A stretch of 64,000 nucleotides of DNA, taken from positions 1 to 64,000 of the forward strand of contig JAHDSF010000011.1 in the NCBI GenBank assembly GCA_018432935.1. The letters run 5' to 3'. Origin of the DNA: Rhodospirillales bacterium. GTDB lineage: Bacteria > Pseudomonadota > Alphaproteobacteria > Rhodospirillales > Shumkoniaceae. The position numbers and the translations under genes are program-made. The notes under the pieces were generated by a model. That model made no database searches, had not been told where the DNA came from, and saw only the letters and a program-made list of their open reading frames with translations. Shown piece by piece: positions 12,001 through 17,976 of this stretch. Within the stretch, counting starts at the first letter, position 1; the number at the start of each line of letters is the position of its first letter.

Positions 12001-12147
12001 TTCTTCTTCGTCGACGGGGATGACGGCATCGAGATCATGATGGAATACGACACCGACATCCTGGAAGCCGCCACCGCTGAACGCTGGCTCGCCTACTACC
12101 TTCGCTTTGCCGCCGCAGTAGCCTCCGGCGAGGCGGCCTCACGATGA
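1..12147 (+). CDS. Hybrid NRPS-PKS megasynthase, 5' end cut by window
   Basis: The frame is open from the first base, so the gene starts upstream; residues below count from the GTG at 7. Domain order: tail of an adenylation domain (NGKKDRR, 59-65); PCP (Ser117); C (HHAACDG, 303-309); A with TSGSTGRPKG at 773-782 and specificity residues that I read as DVWHFSLVDK, the EntF serine code; PCP (Ser1167); KS about 1220-1640 (Cys1391, His1524, His1564); DH about 1810-2000; KR (TGGLGG at 2236-2241, Tyr2385); ACP (Ser2515); C (HHALADG, 2694-2700); A (TSGSTGVPKG, 3161-3170; code about DALFVGGTFK, valine-like); PCP (Ser3553); final C (HHIVGDG, 3740-3746). There is no AT domain after the KS, only the short linker typical of trans-AT lines. 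It extends a peptide by serine, one ketide unit and an aliphatic residue. No epimerase is present. It ends on an ATGA overlap with the next NRPS gene. Confidence 0.95.
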   Translation, partial: DGVGDAAVLAIGEGDARKLVGCVVCEALREEAWLAALAGSLPDFMVPSRIVAIPRMPVSANGKKDRRALAALAATAPPQATEAPLRSDAERLVARLLGTLFEGAAIDAASDFLRLGGHSLLAMRLSGLIETETGLRPAIGDIITARTVAGIARLLEAEGPAGDLPKAPGPDFSLSSGQARLWVLQRLHPDSPAYNVPVVLDLAGTLDAAALERAVRALEKRQHALRLRLKPAGDDPVGMRQYLAEPGGLALDRSDVSAAADPSVEAEALTAADVARPFVLESEAPARVRLIAFGAGRWRLVVVIHHAACDGWSMPVLLRDLASLYAREAGLPADPLPALPRAYEDFAEWQRGFLAGADGQALIERWRARLMPLPEPLALPAAKHRPPVKRFRGAFQSFAFDVEASRRLETVAAEAQATPFMVALALVQALLHRQTGQTDIALGTLVAGRGRAELADLVGFFVNTLVLRQRVESAAPFAELLQGTRTTILEAIADQDCPFEALVDVVGVARNTGRNPLFDVLVAWQDSRPRPPALPGLEVSFAAAPFPYAKFDLGFHFYRDGDRIRAEVEYDTDLFDGEAVAALLRRLDALAAAALADPGRAVGTLPAMTAEEERLVVEGFNATAADLPVRRTVPEPFLEQVDTVGSAPAVLSAEATLSYAEFAAHAATVAQRLRKAGVTPGDVVALCARRSIDMLAGIHGILLAGAAYAPLDPDHPPRRRADMLADLGDPPVLTTPDCRGLFDGRRVVVLGPGRRPAAFRNDAVDPDALAYVIFTSGSTGRPKGAAIPHRAVLNRILWMQRQFPIGPGDVILQKTPVTFDVSVWELFWWSWTGAAVALPPPGAEKNPAALVEAVERFGVTVMHFVPSMLAAFLACLESGQADPGRLRSLRYVFASGEALEAPLVERFNRLLHARHGTELHNLYGPTEATVDVTWQPCSPWPGGEVVPIGRPIANTRIYILDREGQPVPPGVAGEIHIGGPQVALGYVNRPELSGERFIADPFVPGGRLYRTGDLGRWRPDGAVEYLGRLDFQVKVRGFRIECGEIELALESHPTVERAVAVPAQAGGLTELHAYVTGAAEIESAALRAHLRERLPDYMLPARFFRLDRLPLTDSGKVDRRNLRGSPLDGAAATTPATPVEARVMEIWRELLPDAAIGRRDGFFEAGGNSLLAIRLHERLERQWPGVFTVADLFAHATVADQARRIADMAPPVAAAASVSGAGPVAIVGMAVRLAGCEDLDAFWGDLAGAVDRVRPLPSAREAEARALFALLGRRAPDRFREAAYLDDIFGFDPGRFRMAPMDAALLDPEQRLFLEVATMALEDAGCGGRALEGRKVGVFVGGAPSPFYREAMGRLFPERTEQVFALNVPSNVATRLSFLNDWRGPAAVVDTACSSGLAAVHLACRALAVGECEAALVGAAKLLPLPPDDDARVTIDSSTSRTRAFAAGADGTGMGEGAVAFLLKPLARALADGDPVRAVILGSALNQDGASSSLAAPNPIAQAEVVRAAAAAAGIGLGTLSYVEAHGTGTALGDPIEIDGLTRAFAADTAETGFAAIGSAKGNYGHLDGAAGTLGLAKAVLCLAKDMAPPQPFFDRPNPKIDFARAPVVVPTMPQRLADRGTPRRAGVSSFGLSGINAHVVIEAPQPPSAPAGEGPWCVLGLSAAGEDELRCYAAAIAIVLGQGGIGLADAARTLVEGRSHRRRRLAVCARDAATAAAALATFASTGGASEIRALGPAVPAAAASEEEARASAAAYLAGADLAWPDLPARRVHLPPAPFTRISCRPEFIPPRHAFLGPAVTTRDGLVLPLNVHDPDFWPAAEHVLDGHPTLVGMALPGLLAEAGRAAGLEGAIELRGVRWMRPLRPDETGAAALELREDGGCWRAALGGTGRERWMTFAEATLTAPAEHPGRVDVAALRARCAVPLSVLAESPGAVRTTARWDCRRALWRAAGQDEVLAELARPDDGLPFHPALLDVAASLALDAPARVPAACETIRLAAPIPSRAMAHVVRRTVSADALTADVTVFDPADGRVCVALRGLLFATLRRAPTVPLSVPVWVPAPLTPPSPRPRIALVGSGSLAERLAAELAHAGLLAAREISSSGTEAVVLVPDPADFAAAAGMVRGLLAAARRNLRVLVVGCSSCSREGDEIDPDAALLAGLVLAAGREEPLVRLRYLDIDEAAPAILVADEFAAFASEESLPVAMLRDESRLTRSLAPAPQVGSEPAWPTSGCCVVTGGLGGIALSLAEELSAGGRVALALLGRSGRIDGDDDEAQRRRDRLTALERAGARFRIWSCDVSDRDALAACLERVRAEMGPITAVVHAAGIADGGFLVARHPAELAGVLAPKVAGARNLDLLTRDDPLQAFVLFGSLTGLAGAAGQAAYAAANAWLDAFAARRQSEGRPALAIDWCPVREVGMAARMAVPMTDAIDPAEAVAVWRRAIAAGVPQVVVLDAAAVPASDPDKAASSPEASPVAAPPAGSALEQALAAIWAEVLGYPAVAVDDDFFALGGDSISGMQIVDRVVRDLGHATTLSDLLDAGTVAALAGTLRGKSAPVAAAAAPPHPDYPVGWEQEAVLNAQAAAEMGVAFNLPNLLELPAELDTARLEAALTRLVERHEILRTRFRRSGEAWRMEILPPAPVQLPVVDLSAANEPLAACQDRIRPFDLEQAPPVRMELIVLDAGRRALLLDLHHALADGWTVELLAGEVARLYAGETLPPPPLQLKDFAWWSREGAGKAARDAARDYWLPRFVGPLPMLDLPADRCRPPVNTWRAATVSSSLAPETASALRAYAAAHRATPFAVVLAAWMVLVHRLSGAEDVVISVAADRRDDGGFASVPGMMASLLPIRETVRSDDAVGRLLERVQADHADALRHRAYGVGQLLRDLEPVASPDRALLAEVSLSYMNFAEGGSGRAGFPLHGLVRTAAKNDLAIFVRDLPDQIIVSLEYYADLFDRTRIERLGRSFAALLAGLVSAPPDTAVGRLPLLDREEAALIRGFEAGATPVLPAGRGLHGLFLDRVAARPHAVAVEDARGSFSYAELAGRAAGIACRLAEAGVRPGDRVALHMARDRHAVAAVLGIVVAGAAYVPLDSDWPAERVAMILEDAGCRAVIADAAGRAASGATSCPVIEAETLAACAAETAPEVQDDDSRPAYLMYTSGSTGVPKGVLVPQRAVIRLAIGDDYLRLSREDRMLQAGPLAFDASTLEIWGPLLNGGRVCVAAREELLDPAGLAAAITRFGATTLFLTASLFNRQVEFDPVGFRPLRALVSGGETMSVAHMRRAFESCPEVAFFNGYGPTENTTFTTLHRIRREDLEATAMPIGRPIPHTRVAVLDAAGGRAPIGVWGEIHAGGPGLAIGYWNRPELNAAAFVGDPERPGERLYRTGDFGRWREDGVLEYGGRRDGQIKLRGHRIELDEIEQILHRHPGATQAAVLFLGGEADGAIVACLEAGSAPPPAELRSWAMQRLPAYMVPTRWYALDTIPLNANGKVDRRRLATMLEGLAPLRDGRADAEAPQDETEILVAATLTEVLGQPVTDRTADFLALGGHSLQAIRIVNRLADRTGVRIAMGDFFADPSVAGLARRLRDAATGPAPSSIPPAPAADVYPASHAQQRLYLLHGMDRGSAAYNMTFVFRCRDDVDAGALAAALRGLAQRHETLRTGFETVEGEIVQRVAAAAEPMLVEDDLRDRTAAWEEALRIARREAATPFDLARPPLLRGRIVRLSEDDTLVLLLLHHIVGDGWSSRILVRELGRLYAAARDGAEPNLPPLPVAYKDFAVWQRGRDWSTDAAFWRRRLEGAPERIDLPADRPLPKVQSYRGATCRAALPTEVSAGLRALARERRTAMSSVGMALLAALLYRLTRQGDMVLGMGVAGRDRLELEGLIGFFVNVLPVRLRLDDDTEIDDLIARTQAAILEAMEHRDYPFDLLVRDVAPRRQANRQPLVNVVFEYQRFGALQTDEVGSLSPRHETTPDALDREIATLTDSTTAKHDLLFFFVDGDDGIEIMMEYDTDILEAATAERWLAYYLRFAAAVASGEAASR

Positions 12148-15100
12148 GGATCGGCGATCTGCTGTTCGAGGCCCAAGGTTCCCGATCCGCCGCGCCGGAG
12201 GCCGCCCCACCGGACGGGACCATCGTCGCCGGGTTCGCCGAGATGGCCGCCAGGTTCCCCGGCCGCACAGCGGTCGCGGACGAGCGCGGGCGCCTTAGCT
12301 ACGCCGAGCTCGACCACCTGTCCGATCGCATCGGCCGCTTCGTCGCCGGTCTCGGGCTGGCGCCGGAAACCCTGGTCGGGCTGATGTTCGACCGCGACGT
12401 CCGGTTCGTCGCCTCGGCGCTCGGCGTCCTCAAGGCGGGCTGCGCCTACGTGCCGGCCGACCCGGTGCTGCCGCTGGAACGGCGGCGCCGACTGCTCGAC
12501 CTCGCCGGCGCCCCTCTCCTGGTCTCGCAGGCGTCGCTGGCGCGCGACCTTCACCTGCTGCAATGGCAGTGCCCGAAGCTGACCCACGTCTTGTGCCTGG
12601 ACGCCGACGACATCGACGGCCTGGTCGAGGCGCCGGGCGTCATGATGACCGGCGAGCTGTGGGATCATCTGGCCGGCGACGGCGCCGACGACATTGCCGC
12701 CGGCGGCTGGAAGAGCGCCTTCACCGGATTGCCCATTCCGGCCGAGGCCATGGCCGCCTTCGGCGCCAACGCCCGCGCCAAGACGGCGCCGCTCCTGAAG
12801 CCGGGAGCCCGCGTGCTGGAGATCGGCTGCGCCTCGGGCTTCACCATGCGCCACGTGGCGCCGCAGGCGGGCTCCTACGTGGCCACCGACATCTCGCGGC
12901 GCAACGTCGAGCGGGTGGAAGCCTACGCCCGGACGAACGGGCTGGACCACGTCTCCGGCCGCCAGCTCGCGGCCCACGACATCGACGTCTTTCCGCCCGC
13001 CTCGTTCGACCTCGTCGTGCTCAACAGCGTGATCGAGAACTTCCCCGGCTTCGGCTACCTGCGGCAGGTGCTGGGGAAGGCGGCGCTGCTGCTGGCGCCG
13101 GGGGGCGCCATCTTCGCCGGCAGCGTGTGGGATCTCGAACGCCGCGAGCACTACCTCGGCGACCTCGCTGCGTTTGCCCGCGACAACAGCGGCAGGGGCT
13201 ACCAGACCCGCCTCGACTTCGCCGAGGACCTGTTCGTCCCCCGCGCCTTCTTTGCCGACTGGGCCGCCGAGACCGGCGCCGCCGTCGCCTTCAGTGCCGT
13301 CCGGGCCCCGGGCTTCGAGCCCGCCCGCTACGGCTATGACGCGGTGATCCGGCCGGGCGCCGGCGAGGCGGGCGCAGCCGGGGTCAAGCACCGGCACGGC
13401 GCCGTCGCTCTGGCCCCGTTGCCGGAGGGACCGCCGCCGGCCGCGGCAAGACCCGACCAGCTCGCCTACGTGATTTTCACCAGCGGTACCACGGGCGACC
13501 CCAAAGGGGCGATGATCGAGCACCACTCTGTGGCCAATCTGGCGCGCCACGTCGGCGAGACGCTGTTCGCACCGCTCGGCCCGGCGCTCAACGTGTCGTC
13601 GATCGCCTCGTTCTCGTTCGACAGCTCGGTCAAGCAGGTGTTCGCCACCCTCCTGAACGGCCACACCCTGCACATCCCCGGCGAGGATACCAAGCGCGAC
13701 CCGGCACGGCTGCACGCCTTCATCGAAGAGCGCCGGCTCGACCTTTGCGATCCCACCCCCAGCCTGTTCGGGCTGCTGGTCGACCACTGGGCCGAGACCG
13801 GCAGCGCCACATCGGCACGCACCTTCATCCTGGGCGGTGAAGTCGTGCGGGCCGACATGCTGCGCCGCTTCTACGCCTGCGAGGGCCACGGCGGGGTCCG
13901 GGTGGTCAACGCCTACGGTCCGACCGAGACCTGCGTCGCCGCCGCCCAGCACGTCATGAACGCCGCCAGCTGGCAGGAGATCCTGCCGCCGCCGATCGGC
14001 GTGCCCCTGCGCGGGGTCGAGTTGCAGGTCTGCGACGCCGCCGGCCGCCCGTTGCCCGAGGGGGTGCCGGGCGAGATCCGCATCGGCGGCGCCGGCGTGG
14101 GCCGCGGCTACCTGAACGATCCGGAACAGACCGCGCGCCGTTTCGTCCGCGACGCCGCTGGTCGCCGTTGGTACCGCAGCGGCGATCTCGGTCGCTGGTT
14201 GCCGGGCGGAGTACTGGCATTCCTCGGCCGCGAGGACCGGCAGGTGAAGATCCGCGGCAACCGGATCGAGCTGGCCGAGGTGGAAGCGGCGATCGGCAGC
14301 CATCCATTCGTCCGCCGCGTCGCGGCAGTAGCGACCGATCCGCGCGGCGACGGCGACCTTGTGCTGGCCGCCTACGTGGTGCCTCGGCCGGGGTTCGAGG
14401 TCGCCGCCTGTAAGGCCGACCTCGAATCGCGGCTGCCACCCTTCATGGTCCCCTCGTGGCTGATCGAGATCGACGATTTCCCGCTCACCAGCAGCGGCAA
14501 GCTCGACGAAGCCCGGCTGCCACGCCCCTCGGCCGCGGCGCGTCCGGCCGGACGGCCGCTCTCAGGCGGGGACGAGCAGCGGCTGGCGGCCCTGTTCGCG
14601 GAGGTGCTGAACGTTCCGGTCGAGGACGCCGAGGCCGACTTCTTCGCGCTCGGCGGACACAGCGTCCTGGCGGTGCGGCTGCTGGCCGCGGTCGAGAGGA
14701 CGTTCGGCTTGCGGGTGCCGCTGTCGGACCTGTTCGCCCACCCCACCGTGGCCCGGCTGGCCTGCCGGATCGCGGACCGTTCGCGGGACAGCGGCTGGCG
14801 GCCGGTGGTGGCGATCAACGCCGGGGGCGAACGGCCGCCGCTCGTCTGCTTTCACCCGGTCGGCGGCAACGTGCTGTGCTACCAGGGGCTTGGCGAGGCG
14901 CTGGGGCGCGACCAGCCGCTCTACATGGTGCAGTCGTATGGCCTCGAGGAAGGCCAGCCGTTGCTGCCAACCGTCGAGGAAATGACCGCCGCCTACCTGG
15001 AGGCGCTGCGCGGCACCCTGCCCGAGGGGCCGATCGTCCTCGCCGGGTGGAGCTTCGGCGGGCTGCTCGCCTACGAGGCGGCGTGCCAACTGAGGCGGAC

Positions 15101-15611
15101 CGGGATGCCGGTCGCGGCGGTGCTGCTGTTCGACGCGGTGGCGGTGCCGGACCCGGTGCGCGATCTCTTGCGCAAGGACGAGGCCGACTACCTGGCCGCC
15201 CTGTTCGACGAGCTCGGCATCGTCGACGCAGCCACCCTGCGGCCGCTGTCGCCGGAGCAGCGCCTCGACCTGCTGGTCGAGCGCGGGCGCGGCTCCAACC
15301 TGCTGCCGGACCACACCGACCGACGGGGTATGCGGCGGCTCCTCGGGGTGTTCCAGAACAATGCCCTGGCGGCGGTACGCTATCGGCCGCGGCGTTTAGA
15401 GTCGCGCCTGCTCCTGGTGCGGCCGCGGATCGCGACCGCAGCCGCCCCCGGCATCCCGGGGGACGACCTCAACGGCTGGGGCCCGCTGGCCGACGTGCAG
15501 CTGCGCTGGATCGAGGGGACGCACGGACAGATGTTGCAGACGCCGAGGGTGGAGCAGCTGGCGCGTTGCGTGAAGGAGTATCTGGACGCCGTTCCTTCGA
15601 AAATATGGTAG
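12144..15611 (+). CDS. Terminal NRPS: A domain interrupted by methyltransferase, PCP, thioesterase
   Basis: 1155 residues, starting on the ATGA that ends the upstream synthetase. The N-terminal half of an A domain (about 20-150) is followed by a SAM-methyltransferase insert (about 175-425; VLEIGCASG at 224-232, and an LNSVIENFPG motif typical of NRPS methyltransferases). The A domain then resumes with TSGTTGDPKG at 446-455. The insertion therefore lies between core motifs a2 and a3. A PCP follows (GGHS, Ser840) and then a type I thioesterase (GWSFGG, Ser970; His1127 in GTHGQ). My reading of the specificity pocket is about DSKDIGAVAK; Lys239 suggests an acidic substrate such as glutamate, but weakly. 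The enzyme should load and methylate the last residue, receive the chain from the C domain that ends the upstream protein, and release it by hydrolysis or cyclisation. The missing C domain means the module is split over two polypeptides. Confidence 0.93.
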   Translation: MRIGDLLFEAQGSRSAAPEAAPPDGTIVAGFAEMAARFPGRTAVADERGRLSYAELDHLSDRIGRFVAGLGLAPETLVGLMFDRDVRFVASALGVLKAGCAYVPADPVLPLERRRRLLDLAGAPLLVSQASLARDLHLLQWQCPKLTHVLCLDADDIDGLVEAPGVMMTGELWDHLAGDGADDIAAGGWKSAFTGLPIPAEAMAAFGANARAKTAPLLKPGARVLEIGCASGFTMRHVAPQAGSYVATDISRRNVERVEAYARTNGLDHVSGRQLAAHDIDVFPPASFDLVVLNSVIENFPGFGYLRQVLGKAALLLAPGGAIFAGSVWDLERREHYLGDLAAFARDNSGRGYQTRLDFAEDLFVPRAFFADWAAETGAAVAFSAVRAPGFEPARYGYDAVIRPGAGEAGAAGVKHRHGAVALAPLPEGPPPAAARPDQLAYVIFTSGTTGDPKGAMIEHHSVANLARHVGETLFAPLGPALNVSSIASFSFDSSVKQVFATLLNGHTLHIPGEDTKRDPARLHAFIEERRLDLCDPTPSLFGLLVDHWAETGSATSARTFILGGEVVRADMLRRFYACEGHGGVRVVNAYGPTETCVAAAQHVMNAASWQEILPPPIGVPLRGVELQVCDAAGRPLPEGVPGEIRIGGAGVGRGYLNDPEQTARRFVRDAAGRRWYRSGDLGRWLPGGVLAFLGREDRQVKIRGNRIELAEVEAAIGSHPFVRRVAAVATDPRGDGDLVLAAYVVPRPGFEVAACKADLESRLPPFMVPSWLIEIDDFPLTSSGKLDEARLPRPSAAARPAGRPLSGGDEQRLAALFAEVLNVPVEDAEADFFALGGHSVLAVRLLAAVERTFGLRVPLSDLFAHPTVARLACRIADRSRDSGWRPVVAINAGGERPPLVCFHPVGGNVLCYQGLGEALGRDQPLYMVQSYGLEEGQPLLPTVEEMTAAYLEALRGTLPEGPIVLAGWSFGGLLAYEAACQLRRTGMPVAAVLLFDAVAVPDPVRDLLRKDEADYLAALFDELGIVDAATLRPLSPEQRLDLLVERGRGSNLLPDHTDRRGMRRLLGVFQNNALAAVRYRPRRLESRLLLVRPRIATAAAPGIPGDDLNGWGPLADVQLRWIEGTHGQMLQTPRVEQLARCVKEYLDAVPSKIW

Positions 15612-15627
15612 AAGACGGAGGGGCGCC

Positions 15628-15646
15628 GGCCCAACTGGTTGGGGCC
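15628..15646 (+). other. Stem-loop between NRPS and ParA genes
   Basis: GGCCCAAC and GTTGGGGCC face each other across a TG loop in the 55-bp gap between the NRPS stop and the ParA start. No T-tract follows, so it is more likely a processing or attenuation structure than a terminator. Confidence 0.3.
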
Positions 15647-15666
15647 CCGCGCGATGGGGGGAGGCC

Positions 15667-16323
15667 ATGGCGAAACGGGCCATTCTCGCGGTGGCGACCT
15701 TGAAGGGGGGCAGCGGCAAGAGCACGCTGGCCAGCTGTCTCGCCGTCCACTGGCGGCTGGCCGGCCGCGACCCGGTGCTGGTGGATGCCGATCCGCAGCG
15801 TTCGCTGGCTCGGCTGGCCGCCCGTCCGCGCGCCCTGGGCGGGGTTCCGGTGATCGAGAACTGCAGCGAGGACGTCATCGAGACGGCCCGCAGCCTGCCC
15901 CGCAAGCGGGGACCGGTGGTAATCGACACGGCGGGATTCCGGGCGCCGGCCACCCTGGCAGCGCTGGCGGCCGCCGACCTGGTGGTGGTGCCGGTCAAGG
16001 CGTCGCCGCTCGATGTCGACGTCATGATCGACACCGCGCGCACCCTGTTTGCCACCCGCGACGGCAGCGTCGCCCGCTTCCGCTGCGTCCTGACCCAGAC
16101 CACCCGCGACAGCGTGATCGCCCGCCACATCCGTGCCGAGCTGGCGGCAGCGGGATTCCCGCTGTTCGAAAGCGAGCTCGTCAACCGCATCGCCTACAGC
16201 GAGGCGGCGCTGTACGGCGCAACCCCCTCGATGACCGAACCGCACGGCGCCGCGGCGCGCGAGATCGCCGCCCTGGCGGCCGAGATCGACTTTGCGCTCA
16301 CCCTTGCCCGGGAGACGGCATGA
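15667..16323 (+). CDS. ParA/MinD-type P-loop ATPase
   Basis: 218 residues. The deviant Walker A motif KGGSGKST sits at residues 13-20, with the signature Lys13 as well as Lys18; this is the mark of the ParA/MinD family. VDADPQRS (switch I) and VVIDTAG (Walker B) follow. A strong AGGC-type ribosome site lies just before the ATG. No ParB gene or parS-like repeat is visible, so a chromosome or plasmid partition role is unlikely. The protein is short and lacks the N-terminal helix-turn-helix of plasmid ParAs, resembling orphan ParAs that position cargo such as chemoreceptor arrays or microcompartments. It follows the NRPS genes by 55 bp in the same direction and overlaps the next gene, a DUF697 membrane protein, by 4 bp. 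A role linked to that partner is inference. Confidence 0.85.
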   Translation: MAKRAILAVATLKGGSGKSTLASCLAVHWRLAGRDPVLVDADPQRSLARLAARPRALGGVPVIENCSEDVIETARSLPRKRGPVVIDTAGFRAPATLAALAAADLVVVPVKASPLDVDVMIDTARTLFATRDGSVARFRCVLTQTTRDSVIARHIRAELAAAGFPLFESELVNRIAYSEAALYGATPSMTEPHGAAAREIAALAAEIDFALTLARETA

Positions 16324-16907
16324 CCAGGAAGCTGCCCAAGGCCACCGCCGAGACGCTGGATGGCATCCGGCAACGCCCCGCCACCGAGCCCGCCCCCGCA
16401 GACCTGATTCTGGCAGAGCCGGTCGATCCGGCAGCGGCAACCCCGGCGGGGCCCGACCCGGTTCGCGAGCTGCGCCGGGCACGAGCCCGCGAGGCGGTCG
16501 AGCGCCACGCGACCTACGCCGCGATCGGCGGCCTGATCCCGATGCCGCTGCTCGACACCATGAGCGTGGTGGCGACGATCGCCCTGATGCTGCAAGCGGT
16601 GGCCCAGATCTACGGGGTGACGCTGCAGCGCGACAGGGCACGGACGCTGGTCGCCAGCCTGGTCGGAGGGCTCGGTCAGGCGGGCGCGGGTGCGGCGACG
16701 ACGGCAACCCTCTCGAAGCTGGTGCCGGGGGCCAACCTGGTCGGCCTGATGATGTCGTCGATCGCGGCGGCGGCGCTGACGCGCACCATCGGCCGCGCCT
16801 TCATCCTCCACTTCGAAACCGGGGGCACCGCCCTGCAGCTCGCGCCCGACGCCCTGCGCGCCTATTTCGCCGCCGAATCGCCCAGCCAGCCGATCTCGCG
16901 CCAATAG
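16320..16907 (+). CDS. DUF697-family membrane protein (paralogue of the 30.2-kb gene)
   Basis: 195 residues, starting on an ATGA overlap with the ParA gene, so probably co-translated. A polar Pro/Ala-rich N-terminus (1-65) precedes the family core: AIGGLIPMPLLDTMSVVATIALMLQAVAQIYG is the family's small-residue-rich first membrane segment, spelled here in order of key residues Gly-Ile-Pro-Leu-Asp, and a second hydrophobic stretch lies at about 125-165. The segment ends RAFILHFETGGT, which parallels GRVFNAHFKAGGT in the 30.2-kb protein. The family has no settled function. The gene runs 46 bp into the 3' end of the convergent TAXI gene. Confidence 0.75.
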   Translation: MTRKLPKATAETLDGIRQRPATEPAPADLILAEPVDPAAATPAGPDPVRELRRARAREAVERHATYAAIGGLIPMPLLDTMSVVATIALMLQAVAQIYGVTLQRDRARTLVASLVGGLGQAGAGAATTATLSKLVPGANLVGLMMSSIAAAALTRTIGRAFILHFETGGTALQLAPDALRAYFAAESPSQPISRQ

Positions 16908-17926
16908 CGCGCCGCGCCCTCGTGAAAGGGCAGGAAGTTCGCGCTCTCGAACATTGCGCGGGGCTCCACGGTGGCGAGAGCCGGATGCCGGGCACGGAAC
17001 ACGTCCAGGCTTTCCTGCACGCTGCGCACCAGCCAGTACACGAGGTCGGGGTCGACCCGCGCATCGGCCACCAGGGTCGCCTTGAAGCCGTAGGATTCAA
17101 GCGCCTTCTTCTGGCCCAGGTAGGTGTTGGCCGGCAGCACGCCCCAGAAGAAGTATGGTGCCGCGGCGACCATCTTCTCGATCCCGGGCGAGCGCAAGCC
17201 GACGATGCGCGCACCGCAGTTTGCGGCTGACATCGAGATCGGCAACGCGGGGTGGCCGATCCACATCGCGAAGGCGTCGATATAGCCGTCGCAGAGGCCG
17301 CGCTGGTTGAGATCGGGCGTCGCGCCGAGCACCTCGCCGAGGTCGTCCTGCGCGATGCCCTCGGCCTTCAAAACGCCCTCCCACAGGCGGCGCACGGCCG
17401 AGCCCTCGGGCCCCAGGTTGATGCGGGCACCGCGCAGATCAGCCACCCGCTCAATCTCCGAATCGCCGTCCACCACCAGCACCCCCAGCTCGTCGTGGAG
17501 GGACATCACCGAACGGCCCGTGGGCAGCCGAATCCCGCCCGACGCGGCGGCGTGATTGGTGTCGGATTGGATGATGATGAACTGCGCGCGGCCCTCGTTC
17601 ATCAGGCTGATGTTGCTTGCCACGCCCTGCGAACGGAGCGAAACGCAACGGATGCGGTGTTCCCGGAAGTGAGCTTCCATGGCTGCGCAGATGGCGCTGG
17701 CCACATAGAAGTACGTGCCTTTGGTGGAGCCGCCGTAGATGGCGACGTAACGCTCGTCCGGCTGCGATGCGTCGCCACCCATGCCGTGCCCTGCCGAATC
17801 GGCGCTCGACGGCACCGCATCAGGGTTGAAAGGCGCCGGATTGCTTCCTGCCACCCCGGCGCAGGCGGTCCCGGACACCATCAGGAGCGCGGCGAGCCAC
17901 GCCCAGAACCAACGCACAAACACCAC
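16862..17926 (-). CDS. TAXI-family TRAP solute-binding protein, orphan
   Basis: 354 residues from a GTG at 17926, chosen because GAGGTGGGGG lies just upstream and the protein then begins with a clean signal peptide (hydrophobic WAWLAALLMV, cleavage near ACA-G). The mature part matches TAXI receptors: YVAIYGGSTKGTYFYVASAI for ligand-pocket residues near the N-terminus, then RSQGVASNISLMNEG and FIIIQSDT. Such periplasmic proteins deliver small organic acids such as glutamate or dicarboxylates to a TRAP permease, but no DctQ/DctM-type gene lies in the window. It may serve a permease elsewhere or act as a sensor. It is convergent with, and overlaps by 46 bp, the DUF697 gene, and is divergent from the ammonia-lyase gene with only about 50 bp between them. 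Confidence 0.85.
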   Translation of the reverse strand: MVFVRWFWAWLAALLMVSGTACAGVAGSNPAPFNPDAVPSSADSAGHGMGGDASQPDERYVAIYGGSTKGTYFYVASAICAAMEAHFREHRIRCVSLRSQGVASNISLMNEGRAQFIIIQSDTNHAAASGGIRLPTGRSVMSLHDELGVLVVDGDSEIERVADLRGARINLGPEGSAVRRLWEGVLKAEGIAQDDLGEVLGATPDLNQRGLCDGYIDAFAMWIGHPALPISMSAANCGARIVGLRSPGIEKMVAAAPYFFWGVLPANTYLGQKKALESYGFKATLVADARVDPDLVYWLVRSVQESLDVFRARHPALATVEPRAMFESANFLPFHEGAARYWREIGWLGDSAAK

Positions 17927-17976
17927 GTTTCCCCCACCTCGACCACGGCGGCGAGTATAGCCGACCGCTTCCGCCT

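Noticed and set aside
15667-16323. A plasmid or chromosome partition locus
   Set aside because: No ParB gene, no parS-like repeats and no replication gene lie near the ParA-type ATPase.
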